The notes: a model not told the origin generated them from the sequence alone. Counted from the first letter of the stretch, positions 6,740-13,960 are shown. The stretch: DNA of 25,460 bases from an uncultured Dorea sp. (GCA_934295165.1 CAKRAT010000032.1:1-25460); one strand, 5' to 3'. Made by a program: numbers and translations.

Positions 6740-7613
6740 TGGTGTTCACCTTCTTCTTTCTGTCCATACTGATGATAAGTACAACCAGGAACAGGACTGC
6801 TGTTACCAGTTTCATTGCCTGTGGATCGAAATTGCGGAGTGCGATCGCAACGCATGCCTTGTAAATGATCGATCCGATCAGAACTGCTGTCGTCGTGCGA
6901 AGCAGTGTCAGCTTACGGAAAATACTGGTTCCGATAATGACACTTGCCAGTCCGATGACCATGGCTCCGGTTCCCATAGAGATTTCAAATACTCTCTCTT
7001 CCTGTGCAAATACACATCCTGCCAATGCGACCAGACCATTTGAAATTGCAAGTCCAAGGATTTTGATATTTCCCTTGTCTTTTGCGAGGGACACAACCAG
7101 TACGTCGTTATCACCAACAGCTCTTAACAGGAATCCAGACTTTGTGTTCAGATAAAGATCCAACAAAACTTTGCAAATCACTGCGAGCATCAGAATGATG
7201 ATCAGTGTCGCATACGGTGCAAGTGCATTCGGAATGATCTTATCCATCAGATCATTTTTGAAAATAGTCTTCTGCGAGAATAATGGTACATTAGCTGTTC
7301 CTGCTATATACAGATTGATCGTCCACAGTGCTGTCATCATAATGATTCCGGAAAGAAGATCTCTGACTTTACACTTTACGTGGATCAGTCCGGTACAGAT
7401 TCCCGCAACTGCTCCAGCCAGAAATGAAAGGATCAGTGTGATGTATGGATTCATTCCTCTTGTAAGAAGGGCAGCTGTGATTGCTGCCCCCAGAGGAAAA
7501 CTTCCATCCACCGTAAGATCCGGAAAGTCTAATATTTTATATGTGATATAAATCCCCAATGCCAGGATTCCATAGATCAGACCCTGTTCTAATATCGATG
7601 TGATGAAACTCAT
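6732..7613 (-). CDS. trpY: ABC transporter permease, tryptophan importer type
   Basis: This 293-aa integral membrane protein has about eight to nine helices and belongs to the branched-chain-type permease superfamily. The segment ITYKILDFPDLTVDGSFPLG (23-42), typical of permeases paired with PF04392 binding proteins, follows the first helix. It forms the translocation channel for the lipoprotein-bound substrate. GGGAGG lies 9 nt before the ATG. It is 75 nt after the binding-protein gene and overlaps the ATPase gene, so the three form one operon. The substrate is inferred from the T-box, not from the protein itself. Confidence 0.85.
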   Translation of the reverse strand: MSFITSILEQGLIYGILALGIYITYKILDFPDLTVDGSFPLGAAITAALLTRGMNPYITLILSFLAGAVAGICTGLIHVKCKVRDLLSGIIMMTALWTINLYIAGTANVPLFSQKTIFKNDLMDKIIPNALAPYATLIIILMLAVICKVLLDLYLNTKSGFLLRAVGDNDVLVVSLAKDKGNIKILGLAISNGLVALAGCVFAQEERVFEISMGTGAMVIGLASVIIGTSIFRKLTLLRTTTAVLIGSIIYKACVAIALRNFDPQAMKLVTAVLFLVVLIISMDRKKKVNTNA

Positions 7614-7688
7614 GAAAAATGCCTCCCAATTTTTGTCTGTATCAGACTGTTTTCTTTTTGTACTTCTTTGACCGTGTCAGCTTATTGT

Positions 7689-8708
7689 CTACTCTGCTGT
7701 GATTTCGTCAAAGCTTTCTACTGCGTTATTTGCAAGATCGTCCGGTACTGTAATTCCAAGATTCTCTGCCACTTTGTTATTTACATAGAAGCCTGGTTCT
7801 GTAATCGTTTCAAAGTTCTGCTCAGAAGCTTTTGCTTCGCCTTTTAATACTTTTGCTGCCATCTTACCGGTCTGTTTTCCAAGTGCGATATAATCGATTC
7901 CTTCTGCTGCAAGGCATCCGATCTTCACCTGTTCGATTTCGCTTCCGAATACCGGGATTTTCTTTTCATTTGCCTTATCCAGAATTGTTGGAAGAGAAGC
8001 TACAACGGTGTTATCTGTCAGGTTGGTAATGCAGTCTACTTTGCTTAACAGATCATCTGCTGCCAGAGATACATCTGCAGTTGTTGTGATTCCTTTTTCT
8101 ACCAGTTCGAAATCATATTTCTTAACCAGGCTCTTGTATTCTTCAATTGCTGATACAGAGTTTGCTTCACTTGTGGTGTACATGATACCGATCTTCTTCG
8201 CATCCGGAAGCATCTCACGGATCATCTTAAGCTGTTCTTCAATCGGAAGTTTGTCAGATGTTCCTGTTACTTCTCCTACCGGTTTTCCATCTTTGTCTGC
8301 CAGTTCTGCTGCCACAGGATCTGTAACTGCAGTATAGATAACCGGAATATCAGCTTTCATTGCTGCATTGTATGCACTCTGTGCACTTGGTGTTGCAATC
8401 GCACATACCAGATCTACTTTATCAGATACCAGACTGTCGGAAATCTGTTTTGCAGTTCCCATGTCTGCTGCTGCATTTTTATATTTTACGGTCAGGTTAT
8501 CGCCTTCTTTGATTCCTTCTTCTTCCAGTCCTGCTAAGAATCCTTCCCGGCAATTATCAAGAGAACCGTGCTCTGCAAACTGTTCAATTCCAATGGTGTA
8601 TGATTCTTTTTTATCACTGCTTTCAGAATCGGATGACTTTCCACATCCTGCTGCCATTGCTGTTACCATTGCTGCTGTTAATAATACTGTTACCATTTTC
8701 TTTTTCAT
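7689..8708 (-). CDS. trpX: ABC transporter substrate-binding lipoprotein, TrpX-like
   Basis: The 339-aa extracellular binding protein has a positively charged signal sequence (MKKKMVTVLL), a lipobox-type AMAAGC with the lipidated Cys at 22, then a Ser/Lys/Asp-rich linker before the mature domain. The mature domain reads as the PF04392 family (IGIEQFAEHGSLDNCREGF near 39-57, later VYTAVTDPVAAEL-type and GIDYIALGKQTGKMA segments). In streptococci this family includes TrpX of a tryptophan importer. It is the first gene behind a T-box with a Trp (TGG) specifier, which supports tryptophan as ligand. AAGGAG precedes the ATG at 9 nt. Confidence 0.87.
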   Translation of the reverse strand: MKKKMVTVLLTAAMVTAMAAGCGKSSDSESSDKKESYTIGIEQFAEHGSLDNCREGFLAGLEEEGIKEGDNLTVKYKNAAADMGTAKQISDSLVSDKVDLVCAIATPSAQSAYNAAMKADIPVIYTAVTDPVAAELADKDGKPVGEVTGTSDKLPIEEQLKMIREMLPDAKKIGIMYTTSEANSVSAIEEYKSLVKKYDFELVEKGITTTADVSLAADDLLSKVDCITNLTDNTVVASLPTILDKANEKKIPVFGSEIEQVKIGCLAAEGIDYIALGKQTGKMAAKVLKGEAKASEQNFETITEPGFYVNNKVAENLGITVPDDLANNAVESFDEITAE

Positions 8709-8833
8709 AATCTTTTTCTCCTTTTTTGTATCAAATATTTTTTGTTGTCTACAGATTGCAATTGCCAGCTCTCTGTCATTGTTAGGAGAGAAAATCTTTC
8801 ATCGATAACCGTCTGTCATACTTTTCCCGACAT

Positions 8834-9135
8834 AAAGAAAACCGCCCCAAACCATAAGGTTTGAGACGGTAATAATATCTATTATTATCGCGGTACCACT
8901 CAAATTGACGAATCGTCCACTTTCTCATGTACTAACATACACTCCTGATTGATAACGGGTTCGGTTCCCGACAAGCCATACTCTCTTGAATTACTGATGA
9001 TCATAAATTCCCGATTTCAGGCTGCCCTCAAAAGTCCATTCACTTATCAACTTCATACAGCAATCACACCACCTGCTGCTCTCTTGGATGTCATCGTATA
9101 AGCTACTCTTCTTTTTCAACGGTTTTGCTTTGTTA
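8834..9135 (-). promoter_or_regulatory. T-box leader, Trp (TGG) specifier, controlling trpXYZ
   Basis: The minus strand carries a full T-box leader. Stem I contains the AGAGAG and GGTGGTGTGA elements. Its specifier region reads GAA-TGG-ACTTTTGAG, aligning directly with the glyQS pattern (GAAA-GGC-ATTCTTGAG), so the codon is TGG at 9036-9038 (Trp). The T-box core GAGTGGTACCGCG is at 8889-8901. The terminator stem (ACCGTCTCAAACC with GGTTTGGGGCGGT, 8841-8870) has a 4-nt loop and then a T-rich tail. Uncharged tRNA-Trp should stabilise the antiterminator and turn on the importer. The acceptor-binding bulge is TGGT, which pairs best with A73, while bacterial tRNA-Trp usually has G73 (a G-U pair). 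Confidence 0.88.
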
Positions 9136-9142
9136 TGGTTAT

Positions 9143-9171
9143 ACTTTACTGTATCAAAGTTGTTTTGTCAA
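9143..9171 (-). promoter_or_regulatory. Promoter of the trpXYZ T-box transcript
   Basis: TTGACA (9166-9171) and TAAAGT (9143-9148) are separated by 17 bp, with a predicted start near 9135. It begins only about 20 nt past the AGCS symporter stop codon; no terminator is seen in that gap. Confidence 0.6.
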
Positions 9172-9191
9172 GAAGTTTTTTTCATTTATTA

Positions 9192-10571
9192 TTATTTCAC
9201 TACCGGCACCGGTGTGTCATCCTTTGCGTCCAGATCATGAATATATTTCTTCGTATCTTTTGCCATCTGTCCCGACAATGCCAGCACTGCAATTAAGTTT
9301 GGAATTGCCATCAGAGCATTCAATGTATCTGCCATCAGCCATACGGTATCCAGTGTTACGATTGGTGCGATTGCTGCCACAACAATATAAAGGACACGAT
9401 AGCCGGTAAGTATCCTCTTACCGCCCAGATATTCCACACACCGTTCTCCGTAATATGCCCATCCCAGTACCGTAGAATAAGCAAAACAGATAATCCCAAG
9501 CGTCAGAATAACCGGTCCCAGAACCGGGATCTGCCCGAATGCCAGTGACGTAAGCTGTCCTCCATTATCTACAGAATCTGCATTGATGTGCGGATTTTTC
9601 ATAATCGTTGAGACCAGTACCAGTCCTGTCATCAGGCATACAACAACCGTATCCCAGAATGTTCCTGTAGATGATACAAGCGCCTGACGCACCGGATTTC
9701 TCGTCTGTGCCGCTGCGGCTGCGATCGGTGCCGAACCAAGACCTGATTCATTAGAGAACAATCCTCTTGCAACTCCGAACCGGATCGCCATACGGATTCC
9801 TGATCCGATCAGTCCACCCACCGCTGCTCCCGGTGTAAATGCAAGTTTACAGATCACCCGGATTGCGGGAATGATGTAGTCGTAATTCATACATAAGATG
9901 ATCACACATCCGATTACATAAAATGCTGCCATGAAAGGCACCAGCTTTTCACAGACCCTGGCGATAGATTTAATTCCTCCAAAGATTACAATTGCCGTCA
10001 AGGCAGCGATCACGATTCCAACTACAACCGGCGGAATTCCAAAGTTCGTATGACATATTTCAGCAATGGAATTGACCTGCGTCGCGCATCCGATACCAAA
10101 AGAAGCAAATCCTGCAAAGAATGCGAATAATACACCGAGCCACTTCATATGTAATCCACGTTCCAGCGCATACATGGCACCGCCCTGCATACGTCCGTCT
10201 TCTGTTTTCACTCTGTATTTCACTGCAATATAAGACTCTGCATACTTGGTTGCGATTCCAAATACTCCGGTCAGCCAGCACCACAGAACCGCTCCCGGAC
10301 CACCGAGTGCGATTGCAGTACCTACTCCCACGATGTTACCTGTACCGATTGTTGCCGCAAGTGCTGTTGTCAATGCACCAAACTGCGATACTTCTCCTTC
10401 CGCATCCGGATCTTTTTTTACTGACAGTCGGATTCCTTTTGTAATAGTAAAACGCTGGATGAATCCGGTCCTTGCCGTCATGTAGATATGTGTTCCGAGT
10501 AATAAAATAATCATCGGCCAGCCCCAGACAACTCCATTTACGGTTGTGACCACTGCATTCAATAACTTCAT
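9192..10571 (-). CDS. Sodium:alanine symporter family protein (AGCS)
   Basis: This 459-aa transporter imports alanine or glycine with sodium and is an AGCS family member of normal length with about ten or eleven helices. Family hallmarks are QFGALTTALAATIGTGNIVGV (63-83), the GGPGAVLWCW segment, and the signature RGLFSNESGLGSAPIAAAAA (about 273-292). The ATG has AGGAGG 10 nt upstream. It has its own promoter and a hairpin in its short 5' UTR. Alanine versus glycine specificity cannot be read from the sequence. No glycine riboswitch is visible. Confidence 0.93.
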   Translation of the reverse strand: MKLLNAVVTTVNGVVWGWPMIILLLGTHIYMTARTGFIQRFTITKGIRLSVKKDPDAEGEVSQFGALTTALAATIGTGNIVGVGTAIALGGPGAVLWCWLTGVFGIATKYAESYIAVKYRVKTEDGRMQGGAMYALERGLHMKWLGVLFAFFAGFASFGIGCATQVNSIAEICHTNFGIPPVVVGIVIAALTAIVIFGGIKSIARVCEKLVPFMAAFYVIGCVIILCMNYDYIIPAIRVICKLAFTPGAAVGGLIGSGIRMAIRFGVARGLFSNESGLGSAPIAAAAAQTRNPVRQALVSSTGTFWDTVVVCLMTGLVLVSTIMKNPHINADSVDNGGQLTSLAFGQIPVLGPVILTLGIICFAYSTVLGWAYYGERCVEYLGGKRILTGYRVLYIVVAAIAPIVTLDTVWLMADTLNALMAIPNLIAVLALSGQMAKDTKKYIHDLDAKDDTPVPVVK

Positions 10572-10600
10572 GCCCTCTTTCCTCCTCTTATTCCATATTA

Positions 10601-10645
10601 CGCAAAAAGACTCCTTGGATATTCCATCCTCGGAGTCTTTTTTCG
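10601..10645 (-). terminator. Terminator-like hairpin in the symporter 5' UTR
   Basis: AAAAAGACTCC (10632-10642 on the minus strand) pairs with GGAGTCTTTTT (10604-10614) over 11 bp. An inner GGAT/ATCC stem is separated by a GA/AA internal loop. The hairpin lies between the symporter's promoter and its ribosome site, so it could act as an attenuator, a 5' stabiliser or a block on read-through. The unpaired T run after it is short. Confidence 0.55.
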
Positions 10646-10663
10646 CAATATTATTTTTTTGTT

Positions 10664-10692
10664 ATTATAACACCCTATACAAGGAACTGCAA
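10664..10692 (-). promoter_or_regulatory. Promoter of the AGCS symporter gene
   Basis: TTGCAG (10687-10692) and a perfect TATAAT (10664-10669) are separated by 17 bp. The start is expected near 10657, just upstream of the 5' UTR hairpin. Confidence 0.65.
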
Positions 10693-10929
10693 GCCATAAG
10701 AGACAGAGAAATAGCCACTTTTCTCCATCCCCACCGGCTATTAGTTCTTATTCAAATAATCATTAACTAGTTGATTGTTGTAGTGTAGTATTATGTCTTT
10801 GTGCTCCCTATTATATAAACATAAATTGATCTCATATCGGATAAATAGTATACCATATTTTCAATGTTTTTTCCTAGTAGTTAATACGACACCGCCAGAA
10901 CATTTTTATAGTTCTCAAACAATTTTTAA
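10693..10929. other. Non-coding AT-rich gap at the island's left edge
   Basis: No gene is supported. The only structure is a weak minus-strand hairpin (AATAGCC pairing with GGCTATT, about 10710-10741) followed by TCTCTG, perhaps a poor terminator for the accessory genes. A plus-strand 70-codon frame here lacks a ribosome site and looks random. Confidence 0.4.
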
Positions 10930-11078
10930 TTATAAATGCACCCAATTGCCATCACCATCTATAAAATCCTCTCCCCATCGACGATATGCTCCTTTTCCTC
11001 ATTAGACCATTTTTCCAGAACACTAATTATTAGATCATTTACATTTTGAATATGTCTGTTAATTCTAGGATTCTGCAT
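10930..11078 (-). pseudogene. Short gene with a probable single-base frameshift
   Basis: An ATG at 11076-11078 overlaps the last 14 nt of the preceding gene and opens a frame MQNPRINRHIQNVNDLIISV, then LEKWSNEEK. The frame then drifts to a TAG at 10959. One extra A in the GGAAAAGG run would instead continue into GAYRRWGEDFIDGDGNWVHL and a TAA at 10930-10932, a much more protein-like end. I read this as a 49-codon gene with a one-base deletion in an A run, or a base-call error. The family is not recognised. It is the last unit of the accessory minus-strand cluster and may be coupled to the gene before it. Confidence 0.45.
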
Positions 11079-11436
11079 CCAAAAGCGGAATATATAAAGT
11101 GTAAATGGAAAAAGCAACTTGTTTATTGTTTATTCTTTCTCCAGTAACAAAAAATAAAATCCATGAATATCCTTTGTCTAAATCTGTTTCATCAATAAGA
11201 ACTGCTTCCACATAATCCGCATAATTATCTAAAGTTTTTATATTTGTAATACCAACGTCAAAACGATCATTAAAACTTTCTTTAAATACATTCTGCATTC
11301 TAATTACCAGTTCAGTTATATCTACCTCCACATTTTTAATATTTACATCTTTATTCCATTCCCTGACAACAAACGGATATTCTACTGTAGTATTTCGTAA
11401 TGATAAAGATTCAAAGAATTCGTCAATCTTATGCAC
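11065..11436 (-). CDS. Unrecognised 123-aa protein in the toxin-antitoxin island
   Basis: I do not recognise a family. The protein is soluble, mixed in charge, with no signal peptide or membrane span. Alternating hydrophobic stretches such as YVEAVLIDETD and YSWILFFVTGER suggest an alpha/beta fold. The start appears to be GTG (11434-11436), since the in-frame stretch back to an upstream TAA has no ATG; its ribosome site is poor, and it starts 19 nt after the 74-aa gene, so coupling is likely. Codon composition is AT-rich like its island neighbours. An immunity or antitoxin-associated protein is conceivable from context only. Confidence 0.6.
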   Translation of the reverse strand: MHKIDEFFESLSLRNTTVEYPFVVREWNKDVNIKNVEVDITELVIRMQNVFKESFNDRFDVGITNIKTLDNYADYVEAVLIDETDLDKGYSWILFFVTGERINNKQVAFSIYTLYIPLLDAES

Positions 11437-11455
11437 ATCCCAATGAACGCTTCGA

Positions 11456-11680
11456 TTATAATCCCAGTTCTTTTATAAGCTCTTCCTGTGAGCAAGATGG
11501 CTGATAATCCTCATCTCCTGATTTATATGCATTTATTGCCGAGATTTCTTCCTGATCAGGAGCAACTTTTTCTGCATTCGATAATGCAAATGTTCCACGT
11601 ATTAAATCCCAAACTTTCTCTGCATCTTCTTCACTCATAATTGTAACTGCACCTAAAATTCTTTCTTTAACAGTAGACAT
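11456..11680 (-). CDS. 74-aa antitoxin-like protein
   Basis: This small, acidic, probably helical protein starts MSTVKERILGAVTIMSEEDA and ends SQEELIKELGL, a layout seen in small antitoxin proteins (N-terminal helical part, disordered acidic tail). The start at 11678-11680 has AAAGGAG (11691-11697) 10 nt upstream; a GTG three codons earlier is less likely. The Shine-Dalgarno overlaps the tail of a truncated RelE frame. Normally such an antitoxin precedes its toxin, but here the RelE remnant is upstream and the next gene is unrecognised. The antitoxin role is inferred from context and composition, not from a firm family match. Confidence 0.6.
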   Translation of the reverse strand: MSTVKERILGAVTIMSEEDAEKVWDLIRGTFALSNAEKVAPDQEEISAINAYKSGDEDYQPSCSQEELIKELGL

Positions 11681-11685
11681 ATTAA

Positions 11686-11862
11686 TCACACTCCTTTATA
11701 TATTTGTCCACGATTTCCAATATCGATAATATCAATAATTACACCATTTACATCAAACAATACCCTGAAATTTCCAACACGAAGACGGTACCCTTCAACA
11801 CCTTCTTTCCATTTAAAGCCTATCTTTTTAATGTATCTCTTCTGGCAAAAACTCAAAAAATT
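11686..11862 (-). pseudogene. RelE/ParE-type toxin, C-terminal remnant
   Basis: With no start codon, the minus-strand frame encodes about 50 residues that read as the C-terminal half of a RelE/ParE toxin: KEGVEGYRLRVGNFRVLFDV, then NGVIIDIIDIGNRGQIYKGV before TGA (11686-11688). The YRLRVGxxRVLxxV...IGxRxxxY pattern is characteristic. About 40 N-terminal residues are missing. The frame starts right after the stop of the intact ParE-like toxin gene and runs back through it without an ATG. It is most simply a deletion remnant of a second toxin-antitoxin module whose antitoxin may be gone or displaced. Confidence 0.7.
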
Positions 11863-11866
11863 CTCT

Positions 11867-12172
11867 TTACTTAAACAATTTTGTATATTCAGTTTGCGTA
11901 TCTGCGATATGATAAATGTATACAGTATTTTTTATCACTCTGTAAATTGATACATGCTTTCCACTTATGACCATTCTGTATCCTTGTTCATTCAGCCATT
12001 CATCAGGTGTTCTCGAACCGGAATCTGGAAAATCTTCCAACCTTTCTATTCCGTCCAGGATATGATCACTCACCTTAATGGCTGTTTTGGCATCAAAATT
12101 AATCACACACCAGTCTTCGATGGTCTTTAAATCTTCCCATGCTGACGGAAGAATCTCTACCTTATACTTCAT
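11867..12172 (-). CDS. RelE/ParE family toxin
   Basis: The 101-aa protein has the RelE/ParE layout: KYKVEILPSAWEDLKTIEDW at the N terminus, a helical ERLEDFPDSGSRTP linker (about 44-57), then YRMVISGKHVSIYRVIKNTVYIYHIADTQT as the beta-sheet core and tail. ParE proteins poison gyrase while RelE proteins cut ribosome-bound mRNA; the sequence does not decide between them. Its ATG overlaps the antitoxin's final codons by 11 nt, giving the coupled antitoxin-then-toxin order expected of type II systems. Confidence 0.85.
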   Translation of the reverse strand: MKYKVEILPSAWEDLKTIEDWCVINFDAKTAIKVSDHILDGIERLEDFPDSGSRTPDEWLNEQGYRMVISGKHVSIYRVIKNTVYIYHIADTQTEYTKLFK

Positions 12173-12428
12173 TTACTCTTTCTCTCAATCTTCTTCTTGC
12201 TTCCGAAACACTAACAGTTGGCTGACCTTCAATCCGTTCTTGCTCTGCCTTAAGAACTCTTTCTCTTAATTTTAACATCTGCTCTCTCTGTTCGAAAGCT
12301 TCTATATTCATAACAACCAAATCACCATCACCATTCTTGGTTATATAAATCGGCTCCTTTGTTTCTTTTGCAAGATTGGATATTCCGGCATAATCATTTC
12401 TAAGTGCTGTTGACGCTTTTATAATCAT
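12162..12428 (-). CDS. Phd/YefM family antitoxin
   Basis: The 88-aa protein starts MIIKASTALRNDYAGISNLA, has ETKEPIYITKNGDGDLVVMN (23-42) as the usual Phd/YefM core, and ends in a charged helical tail that would wrap the toxin. Such antitoxins neutralise the toxin and repress the operon as dimers or as a complex. Two adjacent ATG codons exist; GGAGG (12436-12440) is 7 nt from the second (12426-12428) and only 4 nt from the first, so the second is preferred. Its upstream promoter is full of ATCATAAT and AATTATA repeats that could be the operator. Confidence 0.85.
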   Translation of the reverse strand: MIIKASTALRNDYAGISNLAKETKEPIYITKNGDGDLVVMNIEAFEQREQMLKLRERVLKAEQERIEGQPTVSVSEARRRLRERVNEV

Positions 12429-12454
12429 CATATCACCTCCATTATTATGATATA

Positions 12455-12483
12455 ATTTTACTATAATTATGATAGATTGTAAA
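12455..12483 (-). promoter_or_regulatory. Toxin-antitoxin promoter and probable operator
   Basis: TTTACA (12478-12483) and TAAAAT (12455-12460) are separated by 17 bp. Repeated ATCATAAT and AATTATA words between 12441 and 12475 overlap the promoter, as expected for autoregulation by the antitoxin. Confidence 0.5.
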
Positions 12484-12508
12484 GGTTATACCTTCACTAA
12501 GCATTGGA

Positions 12509-12664
12509 TCATACTGCCAATGTATTGCCCGGAAATGTAATGACACCATTTTGCTTTTCCTTTTTATATCTGGAATCACTAAATCTACATATCATGCTTC
12601 ATATCTGCCGTTTTTCAAGGAAATTTTCAAATTCTTTCCGCTTTTCAAGCCTTGTTTTTTGCAT
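12509..12664 (-). pseudogene. Stop-interrupted short frame, possible gene remnant
   Basis: From an ATG at 12662-12664 the minus strand reads MQKTRLEKRKEFENFLEKRQ-I, meets TGA at 12599-12601, and continues in the same frame SMICRFSDSRYKKEKQNGVI to a TGA at 12509-12511. The residue mix looks coding-like on both sides of the stop, but no ribosome site is seen and no family is recognised. It could equally be chance in AT-rich DNA. Confidence 0.25.
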
Positions 12665-12840
12665 AACATATGCTCAAATGGTATTATTATTTAACTCTTA
12701 ACGGTAGATACACATAAATTTGCATTTTCTATACCGCTTTCTAACTAATGAAACACTTTATCGGATTAATTATATTATGAATCAACAATAAAACAAGTCC
12801 GAATGTTCTTCCGCTTACTTAATTGACCATACATGTTTAA

Positions 12841-12867
12841 AGAGGAATGACACACTGCCATTCCTCT
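12841..12867. repeat. Hairpin in the metA downstream region
   Basis: AGAGGAATG (12841-12849) and CATTCCTCT (12859-12867) form a perfect 9-bp stem with a 9-nt loop. No strong T run follows on either strand, so it is a weak terminator at best. Apart from this, the nearby repeats and the interrupted frame, the 590-nt gap between the antitoxin and metA shows nothing. Confidence 0.5.
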
Positions 12868-12896
12868 CTTATCTTATTGAAAACTACTATTAAATT

Positions 12897-12937
12897 TTGT
12901 CTCCACGAAATTTCCGATTGTCTCCACATTGTCTCCA
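12897..12937. repeat. Three TTGTCTCCA repeats
   Basis: The plus-strand word TTGTCTCCA occurs at 12897-12905, 12918-12926 and 12929-12937. Clusters of short repeats beginning in TG-type ends occur at the termini of IS21-family elements, so a solo IS end is one reading. No transposase is present and no matching second end was seen in the window. Confidence 0.55.
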
Positions 12938-13023
12938 TTTGAATGTGAAAATACATCAAAAAACACGAATTTATGATACATTAGCATCAATTTCAATTTT
13001 GCTTAAAATCCCATGAAAGCGCC

Positions 13024-13956
13024 CTATTTCCAGGTAAAATCCGGTGTCCCCTCAAGGTCATACGGCGTAGCCTGATATACGTAATAATTTAACCAATTAG
13101 TATATAAATTATTAGCCGTCGCCCTCCATGTAAGCAGCGGTCCATTCGCCGGATTATTATCACGGTAATAGTTCTTCGGAAGTTCAATTGGAAGCCCCTT
13201 ACTCTTATCACGCTTATACTCTCCATCCAGTGTTACACGGTCATATTCCGGATGCCCCATCACGAAGATCTGGCGGCCGTTCTGCGCCATAGCAAGAAAC
13301 AGTCCCACTTCATCGGATTCCGCCAGAACTGTGATTCTCTTGTCTGCATGTACTTTATCCAGCGGGATCTCTGTATGACGGGAATGCGGTGCAAGGAATA
13401 CATCATCAAATCCACGTACCAGTGGGATCTTACGGTTCAGCACTTTGTGCCAGAACAGACCGAACGCCTTCTTATCCAGCTGGACTTTATCGATTCCGTA
13501 ATGATAATACATTCCTGCCTGTGCTCCCCAGCAAAGGTGCAATGTTGATACAACATTTGTCTTAGTCCAGTCCATAATGCGTGTCAGTTCTTCCCAGTAA
13601 TCCACTTCTTCAAACGGCATCTGCTCTACCGGTGCTCCGGTAATGATAAATCCATCAAACTTTTTATCTTTGATATCGTCAAATTTCTGATAGAATTTGT
13701 TCAAATGGCTCATAGATGTATTCTTCGACTGGTGAGAAGCTACCGCAACAAACGTTACATCCACCTGAAGCGGTGTATTAGACAGTGAACGTAATATCTG
13801 CAGTTCTGTCTCTTCTTTTAATGGCATCAGGTTCAAAAGTCCAATCTTGATCGGACGGATATCCTGATGCATTGCACGGTGTTCATCCATCACAAATATA
13901 TTTTCACTCTCTAAGATTTCCTTGACCGGAAGATCGTTCTGCACTCTGATCGGCAT
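13024..13956 (-). CDS. metA: Homoserine O-acetyltransferase (MetA type)
   Basis: This 310-aa enzyme acylates homoserine in the first committed step of methionine synthesis. It numbers like the E. coli enzyme: catalytic Cys142 in HLCWGAQAG, and His235 and Glu237 in VMGHPEYD. Residue 111, in GAPVEQ, is Glu. In this family Glu at 111 marks acetyl-CoA users and Gly marks succinyl-CoA users, so acetyl transfer is predicted despite annotation as a succinyltransferase in many genomes. An AAAAGGGGAA ribosome site lies inside the 3' end of the AI-2E gene; the two genes are only 4 nt apart. No SAM riboswitch or T-box precedes the pair, so methionine-specific control is not apparent. Confidence 0.94.
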   Translation of the reverse strand: MPIRVQNDLPVKEILESENIFVMDEHRAMHQDIRPIKIGLLNLMPLKEETELQILRSLSNTPLQVDVTFVAVASHQSKNTSMSHLNKFYQKFDDIKDKKFDGFIITGAPVEQMPFEEVDYWEELTRIMDWTKTNVVSTLHLCWGAQAGMYYHYGIDKVQLDKKAFGLFWHKVLNRKIPLVRGFDDVFLAPHSRHTEIPLDKVHADKRITVLAESDEVGLFLAMAQNGRQIFVMGHPEYDRVTLDGEYKRDKSKGLPIELPKNYYRDNNPANGPLLTWRATANNLYTNWLNYYVYQATPYDLEGTPDFTWK

Positions 13957-13960
13957 AATT

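Noticed and set aside
10572..10663. Possible glycine riboswitch before the AGCS symporter
   Set aside because: None of the conserved glycine-aptamer segments are present and the leader is too short.
10793..11005. 70-codon plus-strand frame in the island
   Set aside because: It has no Shine-Dalgarno and low-complexity composition, and it overlaps the frameshifted minus-strand gene.
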